Positions 48,048 to 60,045 of a DNA stretch of 64,000 nucleotides are shown in pieces; position 1 is the stretch's first letter, and every line of letters starts with the position of its first letter. This stretch comes from Diplocarpon mali (Eukaryota; Ascomycota; Leotiomycetes; Helotiales; Drepanopezizaceae). Where the stretch lies: the NCBI GenBank assembly GCA_024741835.1, contig JAENRP010000128.1, positions 49,755 through 113,754 of the forward strand, given 5' to 3'. The position numbers and the translations under genes are program-made. Under the pieces are notes generated by a model that was not told where the DNA came from, made no database searches, and was given only the letters and a program-made list of their open reading frames with translations.

Positions 48048-50791
48048 TCAGGCTCGTGGGCGTTTGGCATCTGGTAGTTGTCAGCGAATTCTCCCGATTT
48101 TTTGGGGGGTAGTATTAACTCACCTTTAGTCTGACGGGTCTGGCTGTCACTGGAGTCGACATCTAATATAGATCGCTTCCCTTTCGTGTTGGCAAACCCC
48201 TTTACCTGGAATTGGGCATCAACATGAGCTGCCGAATGTGATAAATTCTTGGTATCTTCTTCGTCATCATCGTCATAACCAATCTCATCTGTGTACTCAA
48301 CAGCTACACGTGGTGCCAAACTTTCCTTGGGCGAGGCAGTTTCCTTGGATTCATCCTGCTTGCTGATGTCTCCTTCAAGATGCTCGTCCTCGTACTGAAT
48401 CTCGTCGGCATCGGCACTCATGGTGACACTGGACTCCATTGTTTCAATAGTAGCCAGACTATTCGCGTTGAATCGTTCTTGGGAATCTTGAATCTCGTTT
48501 GTTTCCAGGTTCTCTAGATGCGTATCCTCAAACCCTGCTTCTGCCCCCTCAAACTCTAGCTCGACATTATCATAGTTGGCAATGGCACTTTCATCGTTAG
48601 GACCTTGCTCCGCGGTGCAATCCTGACCCAGATTATCAGGGCTGGATTCTTTATCCCCGCTACCAGATTCGCACACAATCTCATATTCTTGCTGGTCTTC
48701 ATGGTCGTGGGTACCGCCTTGTGCAACTGTCATTTGATTCTGTTCTGAGTTCTCACCATCATACTCATAGCCTTCTCCATTGGTGCGGTTGTATCCATTC
48801 TCTTCCGAATAGTCTCCGTTCTCTAGATATTCTCCGGTATCGGTTTGATCTAAATCATCATGGCCGGACCCAGTCGCTTTAGGGGACTCCCGCTGGTCGC
48901 CTTCTCCTGTCCATTGCTCTTTCGTATTTTCGTTCTGGTTTTCCTGACCGATTGTGTTGATGAGTAGATATTGACCTGAAGAGACTCTGGAAAGATTGTC
49001 CTCGGTAGTTACTCGAGAAAGAGAGCGTCGGCGGTAATCCTGATCTTCCCCTTTATCTCCTAAAATCATCAGATCCGCACATTTGGGACAGAAACAAAAT
49101 TCAGGTGAGAGGCAAGGTTCTATGAAATCGGCGTATATACCGTTGGCTGGTGTCCTAGTATCAGCAGTATTAGGAGCCTTTCGAGAGACTGAATCATCCT
49201 CGTTTTCAGAATAATCGATGAGGTCCCCGTCCTCATCAACATCGCTACGCAAGACAACCCCTACCTTGAGAGATTGAGAAGTCGTAGCTCCCGGGGTTGT
49301 GGCGATTGGGTGAGTAGAAGATCTGTTACTATTGGGCCCATCTACTTCTTGGATATGCTCGACATCCGATTGAGGATTCTCAGGTTGGTATAGCTCATAC
49401 TCCTGACTGGTGGCGTGGGATCCAGGTCCAGAAATCTTGCTTTCTGGAGCCCCTGGCTCCTGCTGACTTCCGTGATTCTCATTAATGTCGCCAAATGCAT
49501 TACTACCCACATTCGAATCATTTTCATACTTGCTTTCGTCCGCGTGTTCTGTATCATTCAGACAGAGACTCTGTCCGTTCCATGACCCAAATGCAGTAAT
49601 GCCTTTGCCCTCAGCAGCACCTGCAGTGAGGTTCGAAAATCTTCGAGAGAAATCCATTCTGGTTTTAAGCTGAATGTAGCAAATTTGGCCTGATGACTCA
49701 ATCCCATCATTATGCAAGAGCTCTGCATGTAGGCTCAGTATTTCTTTCAAGTTTACTTCATGGAGGAAAGATGACGTCTGCTCAAATCGAGTTAGCGATG
49801 CAATTGGCACACTTCTATTCTCATAACTCACCTCTCCGGCCTCAAGACCAAGGCTCTCCACAAGAATCCATAGCTCATCCTCGTCTGCAAGATCTCCGTT
49901 AATAATATCTCGCATGGCCCTGAAGAATTCACTAAGGGGTTTCTCAGCCATAGAGATATCCGATAGAAAATATGAGTCTGGATCATCAAGTTCCGACGAG
50001 GAGAAGAGATCGTACTCGATGCTCCGATAAACAACTCGCACGTCACCAAAGTTAGAAAGCTGGTTCTTCAATTGTGATATATCAGCAAAACCATCCTCTG
50101 AGTGAGGCGAACCAGAACTGAGATCAGGCTGGGTCTGTTCAGGCGAAGTAACAGGGTATCCCGGAAGAATTTCCGTTACGGAATTAGGTGAACTTCTAGG
50201 TTCTGCGGGTGCAGTTGGAATGGAGCTGTGCCGGCTCGGGGTAGAGGTTTGGGAACCTTGGACTGCTAGATCATTTTTAATTGTCTCGGGACTGTGACGA
50301 CGTGCCTCGTCAGGGTACTGAGCGTCGTCATGTTCCAGAATATCCTCTGAGCCTTCATGTACAAGGTTGAACTCCGATTTCTCGAGATCGGTCGCAACAG
50401 CATCATCACAAGGGATGCTTATGTGCGAACCCACGCCCTCCGATACATATTGTCCTGTCTCCGGATCGTTCGTGCCCAAGGGGGAAGGCTCTTCATCTAA
50501 AGTAGTGAAAGTATTTGATTCTTGCTCCGTGGTTTGCTCTCCTCCCTCATTCAGCAATTCCGCATCTTCCATCTGGTAGGATACGTTGTCATCATCAACC
50601 ATGGATTCATCGTTGGCTATTGGAGATGGTTGAGGGTGAAATTCGTTTCCAAAATTGATATGAGAAGTAGCATCTTCGAGAATGTAATCCTCATCCACAT
50701 TGCCAGCAGTAAGATCAAGGTCTATATCAATATCTTCCTGCTCCATATCTTGGCCGTGTTCAGAAGAGATCTCCATGGTATCGTCAGCCAT
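48048..50791 (-). CDS. Large acidic protein of unknown function (probably nuclear)
   Basis: Exon 1 48124-50791 joined to a 23-nt last exon at 48048-48070 gives 896 aa. I chose this splice because it ends the protein in a basic DAKRPRA, a plausible nuclear signal; reading through the intron instead adds ~40 atypical residues to 47918. The protein is extremely rich in Glu, Asp, Asn, Gln and Ser. One region, ~230-385, looks folded (VRVVYRSIEYDLFSSSELDD ... LHAELLHNDGIE ... CYIQLKTRMDFSRRF) and is probably a conserved fungal domain. A single CFCPKC dyad lies at ~565. No enzymatic motif is seen. It is divergent from RET2 with 551 bp between starts. A chromatin or transcription role is possible from composition only. 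Confidence 0.75.
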
Positions 50792-51342
50792 AGTGAAGTA
50801 AGATGCGAGAAACTCTCAAAAGGGTCCAAATTATCGATTGTCGAATTGGAGGGGGTTTGGAGTGTATTACTGGCCCTTGGGATAGATTCTGAGCCAGGCA
50901 AGCACTTGAGCCTGATGACCTTCAGATTGTTTCTTCAACTACAAGGCGATTCCCAGTGGCAGTGAGAGGACACAAAGGGTAAGAATGCGACCCAGAGGTA
51001 TGCACTGACAAATCCACGAAAAGAAACTGTTGAAGATGATCATGCAAGAATCTTGAGAGAAGAGATGCGTTATGAAGAGCCCTTAGAGACGCACATCGTA
51101 AATCTCCTCTGTTCTTTGAAGCAGGAGATTTCAAAGACGGAATATTGCGGTGTTGTGGGACGTTTATCTTATACAGCTCTGTTCGAACTTCTTAGCTTGA
51201 TAGATTCCAAGCTATCCCCACTAAAGAATAGTCAGTTACGCTTAGTCACCAGGTGAATTGGACACTGAACACCAGCGTGTATTTGGAACAAGTTCAACCT
51301 TCATCGATTTCAGTGGGAAAGTAACAATATAAGGTCGCAAAC
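50792..51342. promoter_or_regulatory. Divergent promoter region of the acidic-protein and RET2 genes
   Basis: 551 bp between two start codons on opposite strands. No specific factor site is recognised and no gene is supported within. Confidence 0.4.
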
Positions 51343-53089
51343 ATGGTATGGGAAATATTTGCAACTTTGCTTCCAATGCTAATCCACAGACAGGTTGTTC
51401 TTGCAGCGTCAATTTGCACGCGTGGTGGAAAAGCGGTTCTGTCTCGACAGTTCCGAGAGATGCAGCGCTCCCGAATTGAGGCCTTGCTTGCATCCTTCCC
51501 AAAGCTGGCAGATACTGGAACCCAACATACGACCGTGGAGCAAGACAATGTCCGGTTTGTCTATCAGCCATTAGATGAGCTGTACATGGTCCTTGTAACC
51601 AACCGACAATCTAATATCCTTCAAGATATTGACTCCCTACATCTGTTCGCACAAGTTGTCACAAGCACATGCAAGACCCTAGACGAAAGAGAGATATTGA
51701 GAAATGCCTACGAATTGCTCAGCGCGTTCGATGAGCTGGTTACGCTGGGCTATAGGGAGAACCTTACCATTAGCCAGATCAAGACATTCCTAGAGATGGA
51801 AAGTCATGAGGAGCGGATACAAGAAATCATCTCTAGGGTAAGGGACACGTTTTATTTCCACAGCCATGGGCTAACTTCTTCAGAATAAAGAATTGGAGGC
51901 CACAGAGGAGCGGAAGCGCAAGGCCAAGCAGCTGGAAATGCAGCGCAAGGAAGTGTCACGAAGTGGTCGCAATGCAGCCTCTCGAGCACCAGTATATCCC
52001 ACATACACCCCTCCAACACGATCGGTTATTACAGAGACATACGATTCATATGAGGCGGAGAAGAATAAGTCTTTCAAGTATGTCCTCGTCAACTGAACTT
52101 CTTTTACTAACTATGGCATAGAGCGAGCGCCTTGAAAGGGAAAGGAATGCAATTGGGTAAGAAATCAAAAACAACTGATATGTTTGAACGTGTTAGGGGA
52201 GACATGGGCGTCGACACCGAAGATTCAGCTTCAAGTCCTCTGGTTCCCAACAATTCAACACCTGTTGAACGCGTACCCGCACCGGCTTCTCGAATTTCGT
52301 CCTCATTCGATAGGGATGCAATCCATGTCACAATCGCAGAAATCATATCTGCGAAGCTCTCGAGAGAAGGTGCTGTGAATTCGATAGAGATCAAGGGGGA
52401 TCTTCAGTTAAAGATATCCGACCCGACCCTTACCAAAGTTAAGCTCGACCTCATCGCCAATTCTAGCCATGGTGTTCAATTCAGAACTCACCCCAATGTC
52501 GACAAGGCGTTGTTCAACGGCTCGAAGGCAGTACAAATGAGCAATGCTGCCAAAGGCTTTCCAGTCAACAACTCAGTGGGTGTCCTGCGATGGAGGGCTG
52601 TACCCAAGACGGATGATTCGAGCGCCCTGCCAATCTCTTTTACAGTCTGGGTAAACAAGGGGTCTGATAATTCCTACAATATCACCGTCGAATACGAGCT
52701 CACTGGCGGCGACTCTCTGAAAGACGTCACCGTCATTATTCCTTATGCCACAACCGAGCCTGCCGTCTCAAGCTTCGATGCTACCTACGAGGTCTCCGGG
52801 GACAGCCTAGAATGGACCATTGGTCTCGTTGATGAGGAAAATGCAAGCGGTTCGTTTGAATTCGAGGCACAGGCAGATGACGAGAACGAGTTCTTCCCCA
52901 TGCAGGTTAAATTTGGCAAGACGAAGCCTTTCATCGATGTGGATGTAAGTTATCGATCCTATCGATCTTCCTCGTCGTCGAGGCTGATTTCCATTTTAGG
53001 TCACGAATGTTACGTTACTCGAGATGGGCGAAGACGTAACGTTCTCCAAAGAGATCAAATCTGTCGCCGACGCCTACCTGATTGAGTGA
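51343..53089 (+). CDS. RET2: Coatomer subunit delta (delta-COP)
   Basis: Five exons, 51343-51345, 51394-51837, 51884-52077, 52122-52944 and 53000-53089, give 517 aa (family ~510-540). The first exon is the ATG alone. Intron 1 (48 bp, GTATGG...ACAG) separates it from GTT GTT CTT, giving the standard MVVLAASICTRGGKAVLSRQF start. Reading through instead adds a non-conserved stretch. An N-terminal longin-like domain (to ~150) is followed by the linker helix EATEERKRKAKQLEMQ and a C-terminal mu-homology domain (GDLQLKISDPTLTKVKLDL ... SVGVLRWRAVPKTD ... PAVSSFDATYEV), ending FSKEIKSVADAYLIE. It is part of the COPI coat for Golgi-to-ER retrieval. Intact and essential in yeast. Confidence 0.94.
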
Positions 53090-53426
53090 ACTGGCCGGAG
53101 ACGAGCAAGAATCGCGGGAATGTGAGCATGGCGCGGGACGGTACGATTTGTGACCAGGTCAATAGCATACCGCTAGAAAATTGAACAACGTGAAAAGAAT
53201 ACATGTCCGTGTGAAGCGCGGTGCTGAGATTTACTGTAATCAAGTTTTTACTTTCATTTGCTCGCTTAAACTGTAAAAACGCCAACCTCCACGCGTCTGC
53301 GCGTCGACGTCCGGTTGGCCCCTTCCTGAACTCGGAGTCTCTCTGCCATTGACACGACCACTTGCAAATGATGTGGTGTTGCTTCTCACCATTGCACAGA
53401 AACGTGGGCCGACCCTCCGAATCGCC
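53090..53426. other. Intergenic between RET2 and APC4
   Basis: 337 bp holding the RET2 3' end and APC4 promoter; no gene. Confidence 0.5.
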
Positions 53427-56070
53427 ATGGCCGAGCTTCAGGGTTTTCAAATATTGTGTGAAAAAACGCTAAACCATGCGGCAAACCCCGACCTCATTAG
53501 CTACTGCCCATCCATGGACTTGGTTGCACTTGTCACTGCAGATCAACAACTCTTCATTTACCGTCTAAATGGCCAGCGAGTCTACGGAGCGATACAGAAA
53601 GCTGACAACCGGGGAGTTCAGAGCATTCGATGGAAGCCAAACGGTGAGCTAGATGCATACACCCGAGCCCGAGGGCGCCGGCGCTGACATCGCTGCAGGA
53701 CAACTCCTTGCTATTGCCTGGAGTGATGGCTCTGTCCGGCTGGTCAGCCCCGAAAGCTGCAAGATCGTGCTCCAGTTCTCAACCGGCGAAGCTATTGAAG
53801 GTGTCACGTGCATGGGCTGGGCCACGAACTCCATCAGAAGAAGTGGCTCGTCAAGCTTCAACGCGGGCGCGAAATCCTTGGGCGCTCTGCTGTCGGCAAA
53901 CAGGGACTTATCGGGCGAGAAAGTTCCCATGGACTTACCACAGGATCTATCTTTGATCGACATTGAAATTAGCCTTCCTAAACTCAGCGTCCTAGCAGCT
54001 GGTGGGAACTCGTAAGCTGGGTGAATGAGATTATGCGGACGTTGTATACTAATGCTGGTCAGGGAAGATGTTTTCTCGTCCAGATCGTCTCTTGATGCCC
54101 TGTTCCGCCTGTTCGACCCCAAGGACAACAGTTCCGTTAACGTCATGGTTGTAGGTACCAAGAATGGCAACATACATCTTAGCATCTATGACTCCTTCGA
54201 GGTTGGGACTTTTGTTTCGCCAGTGACCATCGATGGAGTACCCTGCCATCTTATACGCCACGCGGCCCATGAGCAGTTTTCCACTCATGTCTTACTTTTG
54301 GAGCAACCAAAGGCCAGTGGCCTTCTCTATTTCGTCCCTATGGATCTCCGATTCATTTCAGCCTCGAGCGAATACCTATCACTTCTTGCATCTCGCTCTA
54401 CTGCTCTGAACAACCTGCTGAGATATATCCGGCAGGTGCAGATGCTGATGATTAACGAATGGAAGGTCACTCAGGAGCTACCCAGCAGATTTATTCGGAA
54501 CATCAACAAAACACTCGAGGAGAAGGGCCATGGAGACATTGTTCAAGCATTATACCATTCTGTTGCCACAGGTCATACCTTTCCAGCTGTGCGAGAGTGG
54601 CTTGTAGATGAATTGTCTGAAAGGGTGGGCTGGATGTCAGAACTCTAATACCATTCACTAATACTCATCAGGGCCACAAAAGATGGGACAAAGCCGTCAC
54701 AGCTGGGCTGGAAAATCTGCGAAGACTTGTCCATGAAAACATGCTACCCGCGCTTGAACGATGCTCTATAATTCTTAGCAGATTTTTGGGAATTGTTAAG
54801 TTTCAGGGATCCGACAGTGCTACGGGCTTTACCAGTCAGCAGATTAGCCTCATCATGGATACAGTAGCTTGTCTCCATCTTGTTTCATCCAAGATCCTGA
54901 TTCAAGTCATCGACGAACTAGAACTTTTCGGTTCGTTTTCCGCTTGGCTTCGATTTGAGATTGATAGGCTTGCTTCAGACTCCTCAGCTACCCCGAACGA
55001 GGATACAGCCGAGAAGGAAGCCTCGATTGATCATAGCAAAGTATTGCTGTATCTTCAAACTGTTATGACTCTCAGTCCCTTGTCACTCTACTTGAATAAC
55101 ACGGTATCAGAGGAGGATAAAGACAATTGGAACCATTCCAAGTATGGGCCTCCAATGTTTGAATTATTGGACGCCCAAATCTTAAAGAGAGAGCAAGGTC
55201 GCTCCTACCTCAGATCTCTACTCCGCATCGACCTTTGGTGTGATTTACTAGAAAAGCAAGCTCACGTAATTTTTAATCAGATTGCTGAAGCAGATAGGAG
55301 GAATGTCCTCTTTGGAGAGGCCCAGTGCATCGGGCCTGTCGAGAACGGCGGGCCTGTAGATGTGAGGATTAGCAGAAATGTAGGCCATTTTCGCAGCTTG
55401 TTGCCATCCGCTAACAAAGCACAGGACTCTGGCCTTTGCCAGTCGCATACTGCATTTGTACCAAAAGGTTCAAGTAGTGTTGGTATGTATCTTTGCATTC
55501 AGAAACAGCATGCGCTAACTTAAGGTGCAGTCCAGGTTGCTCGGGTCCTGCTCTCGATTGAAAACGGCATCAGTTCTCTACACAGGAGTGACTTTTCAGA
55601 AGTACAATTGGGTGATGGCCAAATCCGTGACATCAAGTTCCTAGACGATAGAATTGTACTGGCCTTGTGGGAATTAAAAGGCGAGCTGAGATACTATGGC
55701 ATTTCCTATTTCAAGCTGACTTTTTACAGAGCGCGTGAGCCTGCTAAGCATCCCGTTCGAATCTTCGTCTGACACGAAAGAAACGAGCCATGGAAGCTAC
55801 CACATGCAGTACTTCACTCACCCCAAAAAAGAACGTACCAAGTTCAGTAACGACGAGGTAATAAGCTACTTTTCCCGACACAATTTCCCTGGCGATGGCT
55901 CTTTCCTGCCCGAAATCATGGAAATTAGAGAGCAATCCACTAGCAGACAGAACGGAGACACTCGAAGACTTCTCCTCTTAGGAAAAGGGCGAGTCCATTA
56001 CAAGATTCTCAAATTTGGAGAATCAGGCTCTGTGAGGGAAGTAGGAAATAATGATATCTCAATGTCATGA
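53427..56070 (+). CDS. APC4: Anaphase-promoting complex subunit 4
   Basis: Six exons, 53427-53643, 53699-54011, 54063-54624, 54672-55482, 55531-55680 and 55730-56070, give 797 aa with all phases consistent. The N-terminus is the Apc4 WD40-like domain: NPDLISYCPSMDLVALVT, GVQSIRWKPNGQLLAIAWSDG and SVRLVSPESCKIV. The central helical Apc4 domain follows (ALNNLLRYIRQVQMLMINEW, FPAVREWLVDELSERGHKRWD, FGSFSAWLRFEIDRLAS). Then comes the C-terminal beta region (LGDGQIRDIKFLDDRIVLALW). Apc4 is a platform subunit of the APC/C ubiquitin ligase driving mitotic exit. Intron 5 (55681-55729) needs a GC donor (AAAAG|GCGAGC) with a normal ACAG acceptor; without it the frame fails. Confidence 0.9.
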
Positions 56071-56729
56071 TGGGTCCGCGTCAAAAGCTGGGCAAGGTAA
56101 GCTCTGATCTTATTCACCCCATATCCCAGCGACTGTCTGACGGATCAAGATCTCGACTTTCTCTTTTAGCTTTCTCGCCCCGAAGCTTAGCATTCGGCAG
56201 TCTGGGCCAGACGCTACCAGATGCTAGAGCAGGGATTACGGGTAACTCTTGTGTACCAGATGTGAGCAATAAAGCCTCCTTCTTGCGGCTATCTCGGTCC
56301 AGCAACGTTGTGCACCTGTCGCGGAGAAATAGGAGAAACGGGAGCAGCCACCAGGGTAAACACCCATTTTTCTACCTACCTTGAACTGCTGTGCGTAGCC
56401 CACAAACGGTGAGGTGCCTAAAGACCAGGACTTGTTCCACTGCAGCAGGCTTCCCATGCACGCTAAATGAGGCTGCAGGTGTGTTCTAGACAGAGCCTGC
56501 CACCGCTCGTTCCCGCCAGTTTCATGATAAATCAGGCCGGTCCCAAGTAAATCAATCCCTATTAGTTGTCTCGTTTCTTTTCGTAGCTTGATAGCTGGAC
56601 TTGGGTTTTATCTAATGTTTACATCTTCTTTCGTCTTGTCCCACGCTCTCCCTTGCCCCTCCTTACCCCACCTTGCTCGACAGATATCACCATTGATCTA
56701 TTCGTGATATCATCTCCAGGGCAAGTACA
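56071..56729. other. Intergenic, permease promoter
   Basis: 659 bp with no supported gene. Pyrimidine-rich sequence at ~56625-56680 just before the permease start is a typical fungal leader. Confidence 0.5.
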
Positions 56730-58765
56730 ATGACTACACAAGGAGGCCGGGCTGCGTACGACTTGAAGCGTATTTACGACGCCTCTCGAGAGTCAACTCA
56801 AAATCCCGAAAATGGGTTGATGACCGAGGCATATCCAGTTGACCATGGAGACAAGTCCGATCTCGACGATATGCAGCGATTGGGCAAGAAACAGGAATTC
56901 AAGGCAATTAATTCCTCGCCACCTTGACGCTGCGCAACGAGTATTTAGTAACGATTGGCAGAGAAATTTCAATTTCCTATCGACGTTGGGCTTCATCTCG
57001 ATTTACATGGCCACCTGGGAATTCGTTTTGGTGTATGTCATGCGTCCCCGAGTCTGGTGGAACTTCGTAGCAGAGGGGACTGATCCCATCCAGGTCTTTG
57101 AGCGCGGGCTTCTCGAATGGAGGGTTTGGAGGGCTTTTCTGGGTATTTCTCGGGACTGTGCTATGCTACAGCACAATCGTCGTCTCGCTGGCCGAGATGA
57201 CGAGTATGGCGCCGACGAGTGGAGGTAGGTTTTTTGGGCTATAGAAGCATCAGTAAATACCAATAAGAATGATGGGTCACTAAAACGGTGCAGGGCAATA
57301 TCACTGGGTCTCGGAGTTTGCGCCGGCAAGGCAGCAAAAGTTTTTAAGCTATGCTGCTGGTAAGCTGCTCTCGTTTCCCGCCCTCAATAAGGATGCTTGC
57401 TAAGGAACATGTAGGATGGATGTCAACACTCGGCTGGCTCGCGAGCGTTTCATCGAGTGTCTTCGTCATAACTAGTCTCATCGAAGCCATCGTCGACGTC
57501 GCTAATGAAGATTTCCTGTTCCAACCGTGGCAATACACGCTCATCATGCTGGCCTTCCTCCTCATTACGATCGCTTTTAACACATGGGGTGCCAAAGCTC
57601 TTCCAAAACTGGAAATACTATCGCTGTTTGGGCACATGGGCGGCTTCTTGGTGGTCATAATCCCGTTGTTGGTTATGGCGCCGAAGAACCCGGCAAGGGA
57701 GGTGTTTACGGAGGTTGTAAACAGTAGCGGGTGGGGGAGCACTGGGACTTCGTGCTTGATTGCACAGGTCACTATTATGTATTGCAATCTCGGTATGTTG
57801 TGGCGAGGTATGTCACAGGGACTAGTTGCTAAGGTTGTGATCAGGGTCTGACAGCGCCGTCCATATCTGTGAGATCCCCCGTGAATTTTTCTCGAAAAGA
57901 AGATATACTCTGCTAACAAGCATATAGCGGAAGAAGTCGAAAATGCCTCCCTGGCCGTTCCCCGAGCCATGTGGTGGTCGTACGTGCTCAATGTCGCCAT
58001 GGGGATTTCCATTCTCATAGTGATGCTCTTCTGCATCGGACCTCTCGAGAGCGTCCTAGACGCACAATCTCCGTACCTCGCACTGTTCAAAAATACCGGA
58101 TCGAACGCCATGGCCTTCTCGCTCTTGATTATTCTCTTCATCCTGATCTCCCTTGGTAATATCACAGCACTGGCCACCACATCCCGAGAAATGTGGGCGT
58201 TCTCGCGGGACAAGGGTTTCCCGTTCTCACGTTGGATATCGAGAGTGTGTTCCTGTCGACTCTCCGTCTGAAGTGAGGCCGCTCACTGACCGTCGTGTAG
58301 ATGGACAATGAACGCCAAGTCCCAGACAACTCCGTCTACCTTACCTCGATCATAGCAGGTATCCTGTGCCTCGTCAACCTCGGCTCCACGTTCGCATTCA
58401 ACATCATCGTCTCGCTGACGCTCCTCGCCCTCCTCTCGACCTATATGATATCCATCGGCTGTGTGCTCCGCAAGCGACTCTTGGACGAGCCCTTGCCCCC
58501 AGCCCGCTGGTCACTCGGTCGCTTCGGGATCCCGATCAATGCCTTTGCATTCGTGTACTGCGGCTTCGTGATGATTTTCGCCTGCTTTCCAGCTGAGCTG
58601 CCGGTCGATACTGGCTCGGCGAACTGGGCACCTGTGGTATGGGTAGCTGCGCTACTGTTGAGCGGCGTCGTTTACGGATTGCATGGTAGGGAGCACTATA
58701 CGCCACCGGTCGTGTTTGTGGAGGGCAAGAGGCCAGAGGGGATAGAGCTGCAGGGCGTCGAGTAG
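56730..58765 (+). CDS. Amino acid/GABA/choline-type permease (APC superfamily)
   Basis: Eight exons, 56730-56903, 56962-57032, 57094-57224, 57294-57359, 57415-57792, 57845-57868, 57928-58244 and 58301-58765, give 541 aa, all phases consistent. After a ~55-residue hydrophilic N-terminus come about 12 helices with fungal GABA/choline permease landmarks: FNFLSTLGFISIYMATWEF, GLFWVFLGTVLCYSTIVVSLAEMTSMAPTSGGQYHWV (in pieces), AVHISEEVENASLAVPRAM and LATTSREMWAFSRDKGFPFS. It lies in the plasma membrane and imports an amine or amino acid; the substrate cannot be told. Intron 1 would need a GC donor (AAG|GCAATT), otherwise a frameshift disrupts the start of helix 1. Exon 6 is only 24 nt. The tail carries VEGKRPEGIELQGVE. 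Confidence 0.88.
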
Positions 58766-58938
58766 AGTATGATGATAATGCTCGGGCAAAGGTTTCTGTA
58801 TTTACAATAACTTGGCTGGATTGTACATCTAGAGGTATGAACTCGTCATGTCTGTTTCCGCATCTGGAAGGATCCTTGAAGATCCGATCGCAGTCCTATG
58901 TGTCGTAGTGAAGTAGTGTCCATACACTTTCTAGCCAG

Positions 58939-58980
<42 letters not shown>

Positions 58981-60045
58981 TTGATTTCCATCTAGGGGCA
59001 TAGCCCGGGGGACCTCTCCGAAGGTATACAGATGTGTGAAGCTAGGAGATTCCACATATGAAAGCCTCGAAGGTCAAATTATACGTACCGTAATATAAGC
59101 AAGACACCTCGTCGACAGATCTAGCGAGTGCAGCCTTAGTCTTCGACATAGTCCTCGAAGGTTCCGACGCGTACAGATAAATCCGGTGATTCTCATAAGA
59201 CCCCCTGTCTAAGCTCCCCTTCGTCTGAATCCTTCCCTCGGCGACATATTGCCGTACACCGCTTTGAGGGAGATGGAGACTTGCTGCCCGTGACGGATCA
59301 TCTACCGTGCCCTTCAGATAGATGCCCTTCCTCCCCTTCCTTCAGGCTTGTTCTCTCTACCGTCGCCGTGTGGGTCAGGCAGCCCTGGGCAGGTAGCTGC
59401 AAGCCATCGCCGTCTACCGGGGGTAATCTGATGTAGGTGTCGAGAGCTCTGCTCGCGAGTCTTCGCCCATCGCGAAGGGGGGGAAGCCGGCGTCCGCGAG
59501 TCGTCGCATGTCAGAGGACTTGTGTACGAGGGGTCGCATCGCCGCGCGCCTCGCCCCGGCTTGCTGGTCTCGCAGCCGGGTGGGGTGTTGGTCGCCTGCA
59601 CCGCGGAAAGGGAGAGGGTGCCGCTTTGCAGACCTTTCGGACCAAGCAGGGCACGTATGGAGAGCTCTGGGGAAGAGGTCGGCTGGGGTGTCTGCTGTCG
59701 CCAGTACCACATCGCCCACATGTCCATCAGCTACCGAGCTGCTGGAGGTGTCGGCCCAGGGCCGGTGGGATATACTCCTTCCAGTTTGATTCACCAAAAG
59801 TCTGTTATGTTTGAGGATCTTCTTCGAACCGATTTCTCTAAACGCTAGCTCCTATATTATACAAAGGTACCATCTGCCTATCCGTTCCACAAAAGAGAAT
59901 TTGCCGAGGTGTTTTAAAATCAACACCAATGCTCTGCTCTATGACCCATTTTGTACAGTCTCGCCCGCCCGTATGCAACAATGTAACCTTCGGAATCCTG
60001 CAGTCTCAACTGACCAATCTGTCCCCCGCATACTATTGACCCGGA
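58766..60045. other. Intergenic, 1.3 kb
   Basis: The flanking genes are convergent. A (tag)n microsatellite lies at 58941-58980. The GC-rich part, 59160-59800, has several overlapping frames on both strands but no domain; I do not support a gene there. Confidence 0.45.
58941..58980. repeat. (agt)n microsatellite
   Basis: Forty bases of uninterrupted agt repeats, about 13 copies, ~175 bp after the permease stop codon and possibly in its 3' untranslated region. Confidence 0.95.

Noticed and set aside
57344..58213. Minus-strand frame of 289 codons
   Set aside because: Antisense to the permease transmembrane exons; crosses its introns without any protein-like pattern.
59314..59848. Overlapping frames of 90-137 codons in GC-rich DNA on both strands
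   Set aside because: Frames on all strands are open because of base composition; no domain, start context or splice-supported extension.
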